A stretch of DNA of 42,487 bases from an uncultured Bacteroidota bacterium (lineage in GTDB: Bacteria; Bacteroidota; Bacteroidia; UKL13-3). This document shows positions 8,511-16,210 of the stretch, in pieces. The translations under genes and the position numbers were made by a program. Each line of letters begins with the position of its first letter. The stretch's first letter is position 1. The notes under the pieces were generated by a model. The model did no database searches, was not told the origin of the DNA, and saw only the letters and a list, made by a program, of their open reading frames with translations. The stretch lies in NCBI GenBank assembly GCA_903910445.1, contig CAIVZR010000068.1, positions 1 through 42,487 of the forward strand, read 5' to 3'.

Positions 8511-9094
8511 TATAAATTTTTGAGGGCTAATTTAATCAATTCTTCCACAGTCAGTGTAGGATTCAATCGAAGTTGCTTATCCACCTCACGCTCGGCAGGG
8601 GCCTTGCTGAAACCGAGCATGGTAAGGGCGCTCATGGCTTCTGTGCGTACCACACTTCCCATGCCTGCACCCGAAGATTCATTGATGATGGTTTCGCGCT
8701 TAAGTTTATCCTGAAGCTCCAAAATGAGGCGCTGTGCCGATTTGGGACCTACGCCTTTAATCGCAGTGAGTGCTCCGATATTGCCCACCGAAATGGCCAA
8801 TTGTATTTCACTTGGAGTAAGCGAAGAGAGAATCATACGCCCCGTATTGGGACCCACGCCATTTACCGAAATGAGGTGCTTGAATAAATTGCGTTCGAGC
8901 TCATCAAAAAAACCGAAGAGCACATGCGCATCTTCTCTAATATTTAAATAGGTGAGCAGTCGGCCTTGCTTCAGGTCTTTTATTTTCAGATGTGTGTATA
9001 AGGAGATATGTACCTCATACCCTACCCCATTCACATCGAGCACCACGTAGGTAGGCGTGATGGTCGTAAATTTTCCTTCAAGATGTGCAATCAT
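8510..9094 (-). CDS. ruvA: Holliday junction branch-migration protein RuvA
   Basis: RuvA, the tetrameric protein that holds the Holliday junction and loads the RuvB motor. The 194 residues match family length. Domain I is an OB fold beginning MIAHLEGKF with VVLDVNGVGYEVH. Domain II has the two helix-hairpin-helix motifs, ISVNGVGPNTGRMIL and AIKGVGPKSAQRLI. After a flexible linker (about 140-150), domain III (about 151-194) contains SALTMLGFSKAPAE, which contacts RuvB. No ruvB or ruvC is present in the window. The gene starts 18 bases after hutU ends and overlaps the nucleotidyltransferase by one base, so the three appear to share a transcript. Confidence 0.95.
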   Translation of the reverse strand: MIAHLEGKFTTITPTYVVLDVNGVGYEVHISLYTHLKIKDLKQGRLLTYLNIREDAHVLFGFFDELERNLFKHLISVNGVGPNTGRMILSSLTPSEIQLAISVGNIGALTAIKGVGPKSAQRLILELQDKLKRETIINESSGAGMGSVVRTEAMSALTMLGFSKAPAEREVDKQLRLNPTLTVEELIKLALKNL

Positions 9095-9112
9095 GTGGTA
9101 GTGATTTATTAA

Positions 9113-10780
9113 TTATTTTTCTAATCGATCTTTGATTCCTAATCCATTTTTACGAAGTGTATCGATGGCAATATCATACCCTGCATCGGCATGGCGAATG
9201 ACACCCATTCCAGGGTCGTTGCGCAATACACGTTTCAGGCGGGCTTCTGCTTCTGGGGTGCCATCGGCAACGATAACCATCCCACTGTGAATGCTGTATC
9301 CCATCCCTACGCCACCACCTTGATGCAATGATACCCAGCTGGCACCACCAGCAATATTTACAAAGGCATTGAGGATAGGCCAGTCGGCAACGGCATCGCT
9401 GCCATCCATCATCGATTCTGTTTCGCGATTCGGGCTTGCTACCGATCCGGTATCGAGGTGGTCGCGACCAATAACAATCGGTGCTTTCACCTTACCAGTG
9501 CGCACCAGCTCATTGAATGCCAGTCCGGCTTTCTCACGCTCCCCTTGTCCGAGCCAACAGATACGTGCAGGCAATCCCTGAAACGCAATCTTGTCTTTTG
9601 CCATACGCAGCCAGCGTTGTAAGCCTTCATTTTCAGGAAACATTTCCTTCAGCATTTCGTCGGTAGTATAAATATCTTGTGGATCGCCACTGAGGGCTAC
9701 CCAGCGGAACGGACCACGGCCTTCACAAAATTGTGGGCGAATAAATGCGGGCACAAATCCAGGGAAGTCGAAGGCATTATTCACGCCATGTTCGAATGCC
9801 ATGGCACGTATATTATTTCCGTAATCGAAAGTGATGCTTCCCATTTTTTGGAACTCGAGCATCAGGTTCACATGTTGCACGATACTCGCAAAACTTCTTT
9901 TCAAATACTCATCGGGATTGCTTCTGCGCATGGCATCGGCCACTTCCGTATTCAATCCGTGAGGGTAATAGCCAATGAGTGGATCGTGTGCAGAAGTTTG
10001 ATCGGTAAGTAAATCGGGTACCACATTACGTGCTTTCAATCGTTCGAGCAAACTGATTGCATCGCACCAAACACCGATGGATACTGCGATTCCTTTTTCT
10101 TTCGCTTTCACTGCTTTGTCGATGGCATCGTCGATATCGCGGCTCATCATATCGAGGTAGCGAGTTTCAATTCGTTTCTTGATGCGCCATTCTTCTACTT
10201 CGGCTACCAAACATACGCCTTCATTGAGGGTCACTGCTAAAGGCTGTGCGCCACCCATGCCTCCCAGTCCGGCAGTCACGGTAAGCGTACCTTTGAGTGA
10301 GCCATTGAAATGCTTTCTTCCTGCTTCGGCGAAAGTTTCGTAGGTGCCTTGCACTATCCCTTGTGATCCAATATATATCCAGCTTCCGGCCGTCATCTGA
10401 CCGTACATCATCAATCCTTTTTTATCGAGTTCGCGAAAATGTTCCCAGTTGGCCCATTTACCCACCAGGTTACTATTTGCCAATAACACACGTGGGGTAT
10501 CGGGATTTGTTTTTAGGATGGCTACCGGCTTCCCGCTTTGGATGAGGAGGCTCTCATCATTTTCCAAATCACGAAGCGCTTTGATGATGAGGTCGTAGCT
10601 TTCCCAATTGCGTGCTGCCTTTCCTAAGCCACCGTAAACAATTAAATCTTCGGGGCGTTCGGCCACTTCCGGGTCGAGGTTATTCATCAGCATACGCATG
10701 GCAGCTTCTTGAATCCAGCCTTTACAGGTAAGTTTATTGCCATGAGGCGCATGAATGGGGGCACGTGATTGAGTAGTCAT
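9113..10780 (-). CDS. hutU: Urocanate hydratase
   Basis: Urocanase, the second enzyme of histidine breakdown, converts urocanate to 4-imidazolone-5-propionate with a tightly bound NAD as electrophile. The 555 residues equal the usual length. Recognisable blocks are [15 protein letters not shown], the glycine-rich [17 protein letters not shown] of the NAD fold, [16 protein letters not shown], and [11 protein letters not shown], whose cysteine (residue 408) corresponds to the catalytic Cys410 of the Pseudomonas enzyme. [17 protein letters not shown] follows near the end. The usual partners hutH, hutI and the formimidoyl step are absent here; instead the gene heads a run with ruvA and a nucleotidyltransferase. 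Confidence 0.97.
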   Translation of the reverse strand: MTTQSRAPIHAPHGNKLTCKGWIQEAAMRMLMNNLDPEVAERPEDLIVYGGLGKAARNWESYDLIIKALRDLENDESLLIQSGKPVAILKTNPDTPRVLLANSNLVGKWANWEHFRELDKKGLMMYGQMTAGSWIYIGSQGIVQGTYETFAEAGRKHFNGSLKGTLTVTAGLGGMGGAQPLAVTLNEGVCLVAEVEEWRIKKRIETRYLDMMSRDIDDAIDKAVKAKEKGIAVSIGVWCDAISLLERLKARNVVPDLLTDQTSAHDPLIGYYPHGLNTEVADAMRRSNPDEYLKRSFASIVQHVNLMLEFQKMGSITFDYGNNIRAMAFEHGVNNAFDFPGFVPAFIRPQFCEGRGPFRWVALSGDPQDIYTTDEMLKEMFPENEGLQRWLRMAKDKIAFQGLPARICWLGQGEREKAGLAFNELVRTGKVKAPIVIGRDHLDTGSVASPNRETESMMDGSDAVADWPILNAFVNIAGGASWVSLHQGGGVGMGYSIHSGMVIVADGTPEAEARLKRVLRNDPGMGVIRHADAGYDIAIDTLRKNGLGIKDRLEK

Positions 10781-10798
10781 ATTTTAAATATAGGCTTG

Positions 10799-10806
10799 CA
10801 AAAATA
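10799..10806 (-). promoter_or_regulatory. Candidate -7 promoter element for hutU
   Basis: On the minus strand this reads TATTTTTG, matching TAnnTTTG, 18 bases before the hutU ATG. There is no convincing -33 TTTG. The short region between hutU and the divergent lipoprotein gene (10781-10831) must hold both promoters; a TATATTCG at 10814-10821 could serve the rightward gene. Confidence 0.35.
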
Positions 10807-10831
10807 ATTTTATTATATTCGTGAAAAGAAA

Positions 10832-11353
10832 ATGATTCGAAAATATTTTATTTTTTTAATCCCCGTCATACTGGGAAGCTTACTTTTCACCCATTGCCGA
10901 AAGCAAGCGCTGATAAGTTCTACTCCATCTATTCAGTATTTGGGATATACAAAAATAAGTTATCAAAATTTCAACGCCGACTCCTTACTTTATTTGCAAT
11001 TTAGTTTTGAAGATGGAGATGGAGATATTGGATTGGAATTGAGCGACACGGCATCACCCTTTCGATTGGGAGAGCGATATTATTATAATGTGTTTGCCGA
11101 GTACCAGGCAGGCAAGGCTGGAGTGTATTCCTATATCATCAATGGAACAGATACCGTAAACTATAACGACCGAATAAGCAATATTCAACCAGAGACAAGA
11201 AACAAAGCCATTAATGGCATTATCACTTTGAAAATTGAGCCCATTGTGGGTACCATTGTACCTGATAGTATTCAATTTAAAATTTATTTGGTGGATCGTG
11301 CTTTGCATCAAAGCAATATTATAAGTACAGGTCCGATTCCAGTAAATTACTAA
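10832..11353 (+). CDS. Putative lipoprotein with an FEDGDGDIG motif
   Basis: A 173-residue lipoprotein. Its hydrophobic signal ends in LLFTHC, with C22 as the probable acylated residue. The mature part contains FEDGDGDIGLE, an acidic, possibly calcium-binding turn often seen in short Bacteroidota lipoproteins that precede or accompany envelope genes. The rest is beta-rich and ends in PIPVNY. The function is unknown. It is divergent from hutU (51 bases apart) and precedes secDF, which has its own promoter. Confidence 0.7.
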   Translation: MIRKYFIFLIPVILGSLLFTHCRKQALISSTPSIQYLGYTKISYQNFNADSLLYLQFSFEDGDGDIGLELSDTASPFRLGERYYYNVFAEYQAGKAGVYSYIINGTDTVNYNDRISNIQPETRNKAINGIITLKIEPIVGTIVPDSIQFKIYLVDRALHQSNIISTGPIPVNY

Positions 11354-11463
11354 ATTATTATTGTTTTGTCCTCTTTTTCGAGGCCAAAAGTCCTTTTTTC
11401 ATTGACTTTGAGGCAACTTAAAGGCTCGTTTTGATTCCCACTTTTTTATATGGCTCTCTTTTA

Positions 11464-11471
11464 TATCTTTG
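11464..11471 (+). promoter_or_regulatory. -7 promoter element of secDF
   Basis: TATCTTTG exactly matches TAnnTTTG. It lies 89 bases before the secDF ATG, which predicts a leader of about 80 bases. The -33 position holds only a T-rich tract. Confidence 0.5.
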
Positions 11472-11490
11472 CACCTCGTTTTTTTTAGCT

Positions 11491-11520
11491 TGGGATAAAA
11501 CCCACGTTCCTTAAAAAGGA
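11491..11520 (+). promoter_or_regulatory. Two adjacent small hairpins in the secDF leader
   Basis: TGGG (11491-11494) pairs with CCCA (11501-11504), and TCCTT (11508-11512) pairs with AAGGA (11516-11520) across a 3-base loop. Both lie in the predicted secDF 5' leader. They are too short to name as a riboswitch and may only stabilise the mRNA. Confidence 0.25.
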
Positions 11521-11559
11521 CTCATTTTATTAATAATTTTATACATTTAAAAAGTAGCA

Positions 11560-14511
11560 ATGAAGAATAAAGGATTGATTAGATTTTTTGCTGTAGTGCT
11601 TGCAGTGATCAGTTTGTACCAATTATCGTTTAACGCGATAGTATGGAACTACGACAAAAAAGCCGAAGCCTATGCTAGCAAATTTGCACCAGAAGAACAT
11701 GCCACCAAGGTTCGTTATTTCAAAGACTCTATTGGTAATACGCAAGTTTACAATTTACTGGTAGCGAAATTTACTTACAAAGAGTGTAAGGAAAATGCCA
11801 TTACCTTGGGTCTCGACTTACAAGGAGGTATGAACGTAACCTTAGAAGTATCTCAGGTAGAGTTTGTAAAAGCATTGGCCAATAAGAATCCTGACCCTAA
11901 CTTCAACGCTGCCGTTGATAATGCAGAAAAAATTTCGGTAACCAGTCAGAAAGGTTTCATCGATATTTTTTATGATGAGTACAAGAAATTAAGCCCAGAT
12001 AAAAAGTTGGCGGCTTTGTTCGCTACACCAACCAATAAAACCATCAACTTCAATAGCAGTGATGATGAAGTATTGAAAATGGTTAAAGAAGAATCGGCTC
12101 GTGCAATTGACCGTTCTTATGAAATTATCCGCAGTCGTATCGACAAGTTTGGAGTAACCCAACCAACTGTTCAGAAATTAGAAAACCAAGGACGTATCCT
12201 CGTGGAATTGCCTGGTGCTGATGATCCTGAGCGTGTACGAGGTTTATTACAAGCTACTGCAAAATTAGAATTCTGGGAAACCTATTTGAATGGTGAAGAT
12301 GTATTCAAATTATTAGATACCATCAGCAAAGGATTGGGTAAAGCCGATATGGGAATTACCATTGCACCTGATACTACTAAAGGTGATACCTCTTTAACAG
12401 CGGTAGCAAAACCTGATAGTACTTCAGTGGAGGATTCTTCACAAGAAGCAAAAAATGCGAAGTTGATTAAAGAAAATCCGTTAATGGCGATTCTTCAACC
12501 AGCTTTATCTCCTGATCGTAAAGACTATATGAAAGGTGCGATGATTGGATATGTAATGGTGAAAGATACTTCAAAGTTCAACAAGTACACCAGTAGCCCA
12601 ATTGCAATGTCATATATCAATAGCTTACCTGCAACCCAAGGCATTCGTTTCGCCTACGCACCGAAGAGTGATAATGGTTTCATGTATGTATATGCATTGA
12701 AAGCAAAAGATATTACTCGTGGTGCGGTGATGGACGGATCGGCGGTAGCTACTGCACGTCAGGATTTTGACCCATTGACTGGCAAACCAGATGTAAGCAT
12801 GCAAATGACTCCAAAGGGAGCTCAAGACTGGGCTGCCATTACCAAAGCAAATAAGGACAAATGTTTGGCAATTGTATTGGACGGAGCCGTTTATTCAGCA
12901 CCTAATGTACCAGGAGAAATTGCTGGAGGTAACTCACAAATCAGTGGAGGTTTCACTGTAAAAGAAGCACAAGATTTAGCAAACATCTTACAAACTGGTA
13001 AGTTGCCTGCGCCATGTAAAATCATTGAAGAGGTAATTGTTGGTCCATCATTAGGTAAAGAAGCGATTCGTTCGGGACTACTTACCTTATTGGTTGCTTT
13101 CTTAGCAATTATTGTGTTCATGGTATTATACTATAATATTGCTGGGGTATCATCTGATATCGCGGTAATCATCAACTTGTTCTTTATCCTCGGGGTATTG
13201 GCATCGTTGCATTCGGCCTTAACACTTCCTGGATTTGCAGGTATCGTGCTTACCTTAGCGGTGGCGGTAGATGCTAACGTATTGATAAATGAGCGTGTAA
13301 AAGAAGAAATGCGTGATGGTAAGAATATGCGTCAATCGGTATCAGCAGGTTATAAGCATGCCTTATCTGCGATTATCGACTCCCACGTTACCGGTTTACT
13401 GGCAGGTATTGTACTCGTATTCTTAGGAACAGGACCAATCAAAGGTTTCGCGGTTGTATTGATCATTGGTATTATCACATCCCTATTTACGGCGATCTTC
13501 ATTACTCGTTTGCAAATTGAGCGTTGGTTGGATAAAGGAAGAGAAGTGAAATTCTCTACTTCATTATCTGAGCATTTATTCAAAGGTTCAAACTTTGATT
13601 GGGTAGGAAAACGTAAGATCTATTATATCATTTCTGGAGCAGTAATTTTATTAGGTGCCATCTCTATGTTCACTAAAGGATTCTCATTAGGAGTTGACTT
13701 TAAAGGAGGATGGAGCTATGTAGTGAAATTAGATAAGCCAGCAAATACTTCTGATGTAGCTTCTGGATTGGCTGCTACTTTTGATAATTTAACTCCACAA
13801 GTAAAAACTTTTGGAAGCGATTCGAAATTAAAAATTACTACTACCTATAAAATCGACGATGCTAAATCGACCGAAACAGATGTACGTAAGCATTTGTTGG
13901 ATGGATTAACCAGTATTGGATATCAAGTAACTGATGCCTCTATTGAAAGTAGTAGCAAGATTGGTGCAACCATGGCATCGGATGCGAAATACTCCGCTTT
14001 ACGAGCCATTTTCATTGCGATTATTGGTATGTTCATTTATATCGTTATCCGATTCCGTAAATGGCAGTTTGGTGTAGGTGCTTCTGTGGCCTTGTTCCAT
14101 GACGTTTTCTTATTATTATCATTCTTCTCCATCTTGGATGGTATTGTACCGTTCTCAATGGATATCGACCAAGACTTTATTGCAGCGATCTTGACTGTAC
14201 TCGTATTCTCAATGAATGATACCGTGGTTGTATTTGACCGTATTCGTGAATACTTGAACCTTAACAAAAAAGAGAAAGACCGTGTGAAGATTATCAACTA
14301 CGCATTGAATGCTACCTTAAGTCGTACTATTGTAACGGCAGGTACTATCTTCATCGTATGTTTGATCTTGTTCGTATTTGGAGGACCAGCAATCAAAGGA
14401 TTCTCATTCGCCTTATTAATTGGTGTTATCGTAGGAACTTACTCTTCATTATGTATCGCTACTCCGGTTGTGGTTGATTTTGGAGGAAGTGATTTCGAGG
14501 GTATCAAATAA
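11560..14511 (+). CDS. secDF: Fused protein-export membrane protein SecDF
   Basis: An RND-family, proton-driven accessory of the Sec translocon that helps pull proteins into the periplasm. SecD and SecF are fused in one 983-residue chain, as is usual in Bacteroidota. The SecD half has an N-terminal membrane segment (about 8-28), GLDLQGGMNVTLEV (from 84), a long periplasmic P1 region, then a membrane block with AVAVDANVLINERVKEE (about 566), which carries the conserved aspartate, and GPIKGFAVVLIIGI. The SecF half begins near residue 680 and shows LGVDFKGGW (about 710) and NDTVVVFDRIRE (about 886). It has its own promoter and a strong terminator, so it is probably monocistronic; no yajC is adjacent. 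T9SS and lipoprotein cargo in this genome would depend on Sec export. Confidence 0.97.
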   Translation: MKNKGLIRFFAVVLAVISLYQLSFNAIVWNYDKKAEAYASKFAPEEHATKVRYFKDSIGNTQVYNLLVAKFTYKECKENAITLGLDLQGGMNVTLEVSQVEFVKALANKNPDPNFNAAVDNAEKISVTSQKGFIDIFYDEYKKLSPDKKLAALFATPTNKTINFNSSDDEVLKMVKEESARAIDRSYEIIRSRIDKFGVTQPTVQKLENQGRILVELPGADDPERVRGLLQATAKLEFWETYLNGEDVFKLLDTISKGLGKADMGITIAPDTTKGDTSLTAVAKPDSTSVEDSSQEAKNAKLIKENPLMAILQPALSPDRKDYMKGAMIGYVMVKDTSKFNKYTSSPIAMSYINSLPATQGIRFAYAPKSDNGFMYVYALKAKDITRGAVMDGSAVATARQDFDPLTGKPDVSMQMTPKGAQDWAAITKANKDKCLAIVLDGAVYSAPNVPGEIAGGNSQISGGFTVKEAQDLANILQTGKLPAPCKIIEEVIVGPSLGKEAIRSGLLTLLVAFLAIIVFMVLYYNIAGVSSDIAVIINLFFILGVLASLHSALTLPGFAGIVLTLAVAVDANVLINERVKEEMRDGKNMRQSVSAGYKHALSAIIDSHVTGLLAGIVLVFLGTGPIKGFAVVLIIGIITSLFTAIFITRLQIERWLDKGREVKFSTSLSEHLFKGSNFDWVGKRKIYYIISGAVILLGAISMFTKGFSLGVDFKGGWSYVVKLDKPANTSDVASGLAATFDNLTPQVKTFGSDSKLKITTTYKIDDAKSTETDVRKHLLDGLTSIGYQVTDASIESSSKIGATMASDAKYSALRAIFIAIIGMFIYIVIRFRKWQFGVGASVALFHDVFLLLSFFSILDGIVPFSMDIDQDFIAAILTVLVFSMNDTVVVFDRIREYLNLNKKEKDRVKIINYALNATLSRTIVTAGTIFIVCLILFVFGGPAIKGFSFALLIGVIVGTYSSLCIATPVVVDFGGSDFEGIK

Positions 14512-14530
14512 TTATAACCATCTAAACAAG

Positions 14531-14560
14531 AAGCCTTTCCATTTTGGGAAGGCTTTTTTT
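14531..14560 (+). terminator. Rho-independent terminator of secDF
   Basis: AAGCCTT pairs with AAGGCTT around a loop of about ten bases, followed by seven further T. It sits about 20 bases after the secDF stop. Confidence 0.85.
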
Positions 14561-14593
14561 ATGTATTTTGAGTTAGATTCTCACGTATTTCGC

Positions 14594-14625
14594 TTGGGAG
14601 TTGAGGGTTTATAATCGTATATTTG
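14594..14625 (+). promoter_or_regulatory. Promoter of the desaturase gene
   Basis: TTG at 14594-14596 and TATATTTG at 14618-14625 are separated by 21 bases, which fits the Bacteroidota promoter. Transcription would begin near 14632, so the start codon must be the downstream ATG at 14673 and not the TTG at 14601. Confidence 0.6.
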
Positions 14626-14672
14626 ACGGCGATACGTTCATAAGCCAACGTGTCGATTATTTTATTTCACCT

Positions 14673-15740
14673 ATGCATTTACCAAAATTCCCGGTCGTAA
14701 CTCCATCTTTTCATTCAGTTTTAAAGCATCGTGCCGAAGAATACTTCAAGAATAAAGGCATCTCGTCACACGGAAATTTCCAACTTTTTTTCAAGGCTGG
14801 ACTTCTCATTACATCATTTATAGCACTTTATATTCACTTAGTGTTTTTTACCCCAGTTTGGTATCTGGCTTTAGCGGAAGCTATTGTATTGGGATTCGTT
14901 ATCTCATTTATTGGATTTAATGTAATGCACGATGGCAGCCACGGAAGTTTTAGCAATTACCGCTGGTTGAATCGCATTGCAGCTTATACCATCAATGTAT
15001 TAGGAGCAAGTAGCTTTATGTGGAATGTGAAACATAATATTGTGCATCATACTTATACTAATATTGATGGTTTTGATGATGATATTAATGCTGGCATATT
15101 ATTGCGTTTTAACGAACATCAAAAAAGATATAAATTCCACCGTTTTCAGCATATTTATTTCTGGTTCTTATATACCCTGCTTTATATGTTTTGGGTGTTT
15201 TATACCGACTATAAAAAATATTTTACTGGCATGATTGGTGCGGTGCCATTGAAGAAACTTGATTTTGTAGATCACCTCTTCTTTTGGGGATTTAAAGCCT
15301 TAAACTTGTTTCTTTTCATCGTATTGCCAATTTACACTGTTGGATTTCTATGGTGGCTTACAGGTTTCTTAACCATCACCTTATTGGCTGGTTTCGTATT
15401 AAGCATTGTGTTCCAATTGGCTCATACCGTGGAGCATTGCAGCTTTCCTGATCCCAATACCTCGACTGGAAAGATGGAAGACGAGTGGGCAATTCATCAA
15501 TTAAAAACCACTGCCGATTTTGCTCCAGATAGTAAATTTATTTCATGGTGTGTTGGAGGATTGAACTTTCAAGTAGAGCATCATTTATTCCCTAAAATCT
15601 CTCATGTGCACTATCCTGCTTTGAGCAAGATTATCAGATCTACCTGTGAAGAATTTGGAGTACCATATATCGTTTATCCAAAGATGCACCAAGCAATAGC
15701 ATCCCATGTTACTCACTTGCGTAATTTAGGCCGTAATTAA
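14673..15740 (+). CDS. Membrane fatty-acid desaturase
   Basis: A di-iron acyl desaturase of the membrane fatty-acid desaturase family (linoleoyl-CoA/acyl-lipid type), which introduces a double bond into membrane lipid acyl chains. The three histidine boxes are intact: HDGSH (residues 86-90), HNIVHH (121-126) and QVEHH (300-304). The Q in the third box is typical of front-end type desaturases, but there is no N-terminal cytochrome b5 domain, so electrons must come from a separate donor. Four to six hydrophobic segments lie between the boxes. ATG 14673 gives 355 residues, and a promoter placed over the longer alternative start supports it. The gene stands alone after the secDF terminator; cold or fluidity control is plausible but not shown. 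Confidence 0.9.
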   Translation: MHLPKFPVVTPSFHSVLKHRAEEYFKNKGISSHGNFQLFFKAGLLITSFIALYIHLVFFTPVWYLALAEAIVLGFVISFIGFNVMHDGSHGSFSNYRWLNRIAAYTINVLGASSFMWNVKHNIVHHTYTNIDGFDDDINAGILLRFNEHQKRYKFHRFQHIYFWFLYTLLYMFWVFYTDYKKYFTGMIGAVPLKKLDFVDHLFFWGFKALNLFLFIVLPIYTVGFLWWLTGFLTITLLAGFVLSIVFQLAHTVEHCSFPDPNTSTGKMEDEWAIHQLKTTADFAPDSKFISWCVGGLNFQVEHHLFPKISHVHYPALSKIIRSTCEEFGVPYIVYPKMHQAIASHVTHLRNLGRN

Positions 15741-15765
15741 GCGTTTGTTTCTTTTCGCCTCTTAC

Positions 15766-16119
15766 TTACTCGGATTTATTTTCCTCGCTGAGTTCTTCCC
15801 AGAATGCCACCGCCCTGCGGGTATGCGGGATACAGATGCTCCCCCCTACGATATTGCCAACAGCCAATATTTCGAATAGCTCTTCCGTATTTAGTCCTAG
15901 AGCTTTTCCTTGTTGTAAATGATATTTCACGCAATCGTCGCAGCGTAATACGAGCGATGCTACCAGCCCTAACATCTCTTTAGTTTTAGCACTCAAAGCC
16001 CCATCGGCATAGGTATGCTGGTCGAGATTGAAAAAGCGTTTGATGACCAGATTATCTTCGGCCAATATTTTTTCATTCATTTTCTCGCGGTATGAATTGA
16101 ATTCTGTTACTGATGACAT
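15766..16119 (-). CDS. AhpD-like carboxymuconolactone decarboxylase-family protein
   Basis: A 117-residue all-helical protein of the CMD/AhpD family. The CDDCVKYH segment (from about residue 60) carries the CxxC pair and following histidine used in AhpD-like peroxidase or thiol-reductase chemistry, and GLNTEELFEIL follows as in the family. True carboxymuconolactone decarboxylases lack the CxxC pair, so a redox role is more likely. Its partner is unknown; no peroxiredoxin lies nearby. The C-terminus EELSEENKSE is acidic and probably disordered. It lies 25 bases from the convergent desaturase gene. Confidence 0.85.
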   Translation of the reverse strand: MSSVTEFNSYREKMNEKILAEDNLVIKRFFNLDQHTYADGALSAKTKEMLGLVASLVLRCDDCVKYHLQQGKALGLNTEELFEILAVGNIVGGSICIPHTRRAVAFWEELSEENKSE

Positions 16120-16147
16120 GGGTAATTGATTTGATTAAAATGGATAT

Positions 16148-16188
16148 AAAAAACAATTCCGACCAAAGTATGAACGATTGCCGGAATT
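16148..16188 (-). terminator. Terminator of the M16 protease gene
   Basis: On the minus strand AATTCCG pairs with CGGAATT (plus-strand 16155-16161 and 16182-16188) across a 20-base loop and is followed by G and six T. It lies about 20 bases after the protease stop and before the AhpD-like gene, so these two are probably separate transcripts. Confidence 0.6.
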
Positions 16189-16210
16189 ATTTGATGCTTA
16201 GTATGACTAT

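Noticed and set aside
14601-14672. N-terminal extension of the desaturase from a TTG codon
   Set aside because: The promoter -7 element at 14618-14625 lies inside it, so the transcript would start after the TTG.
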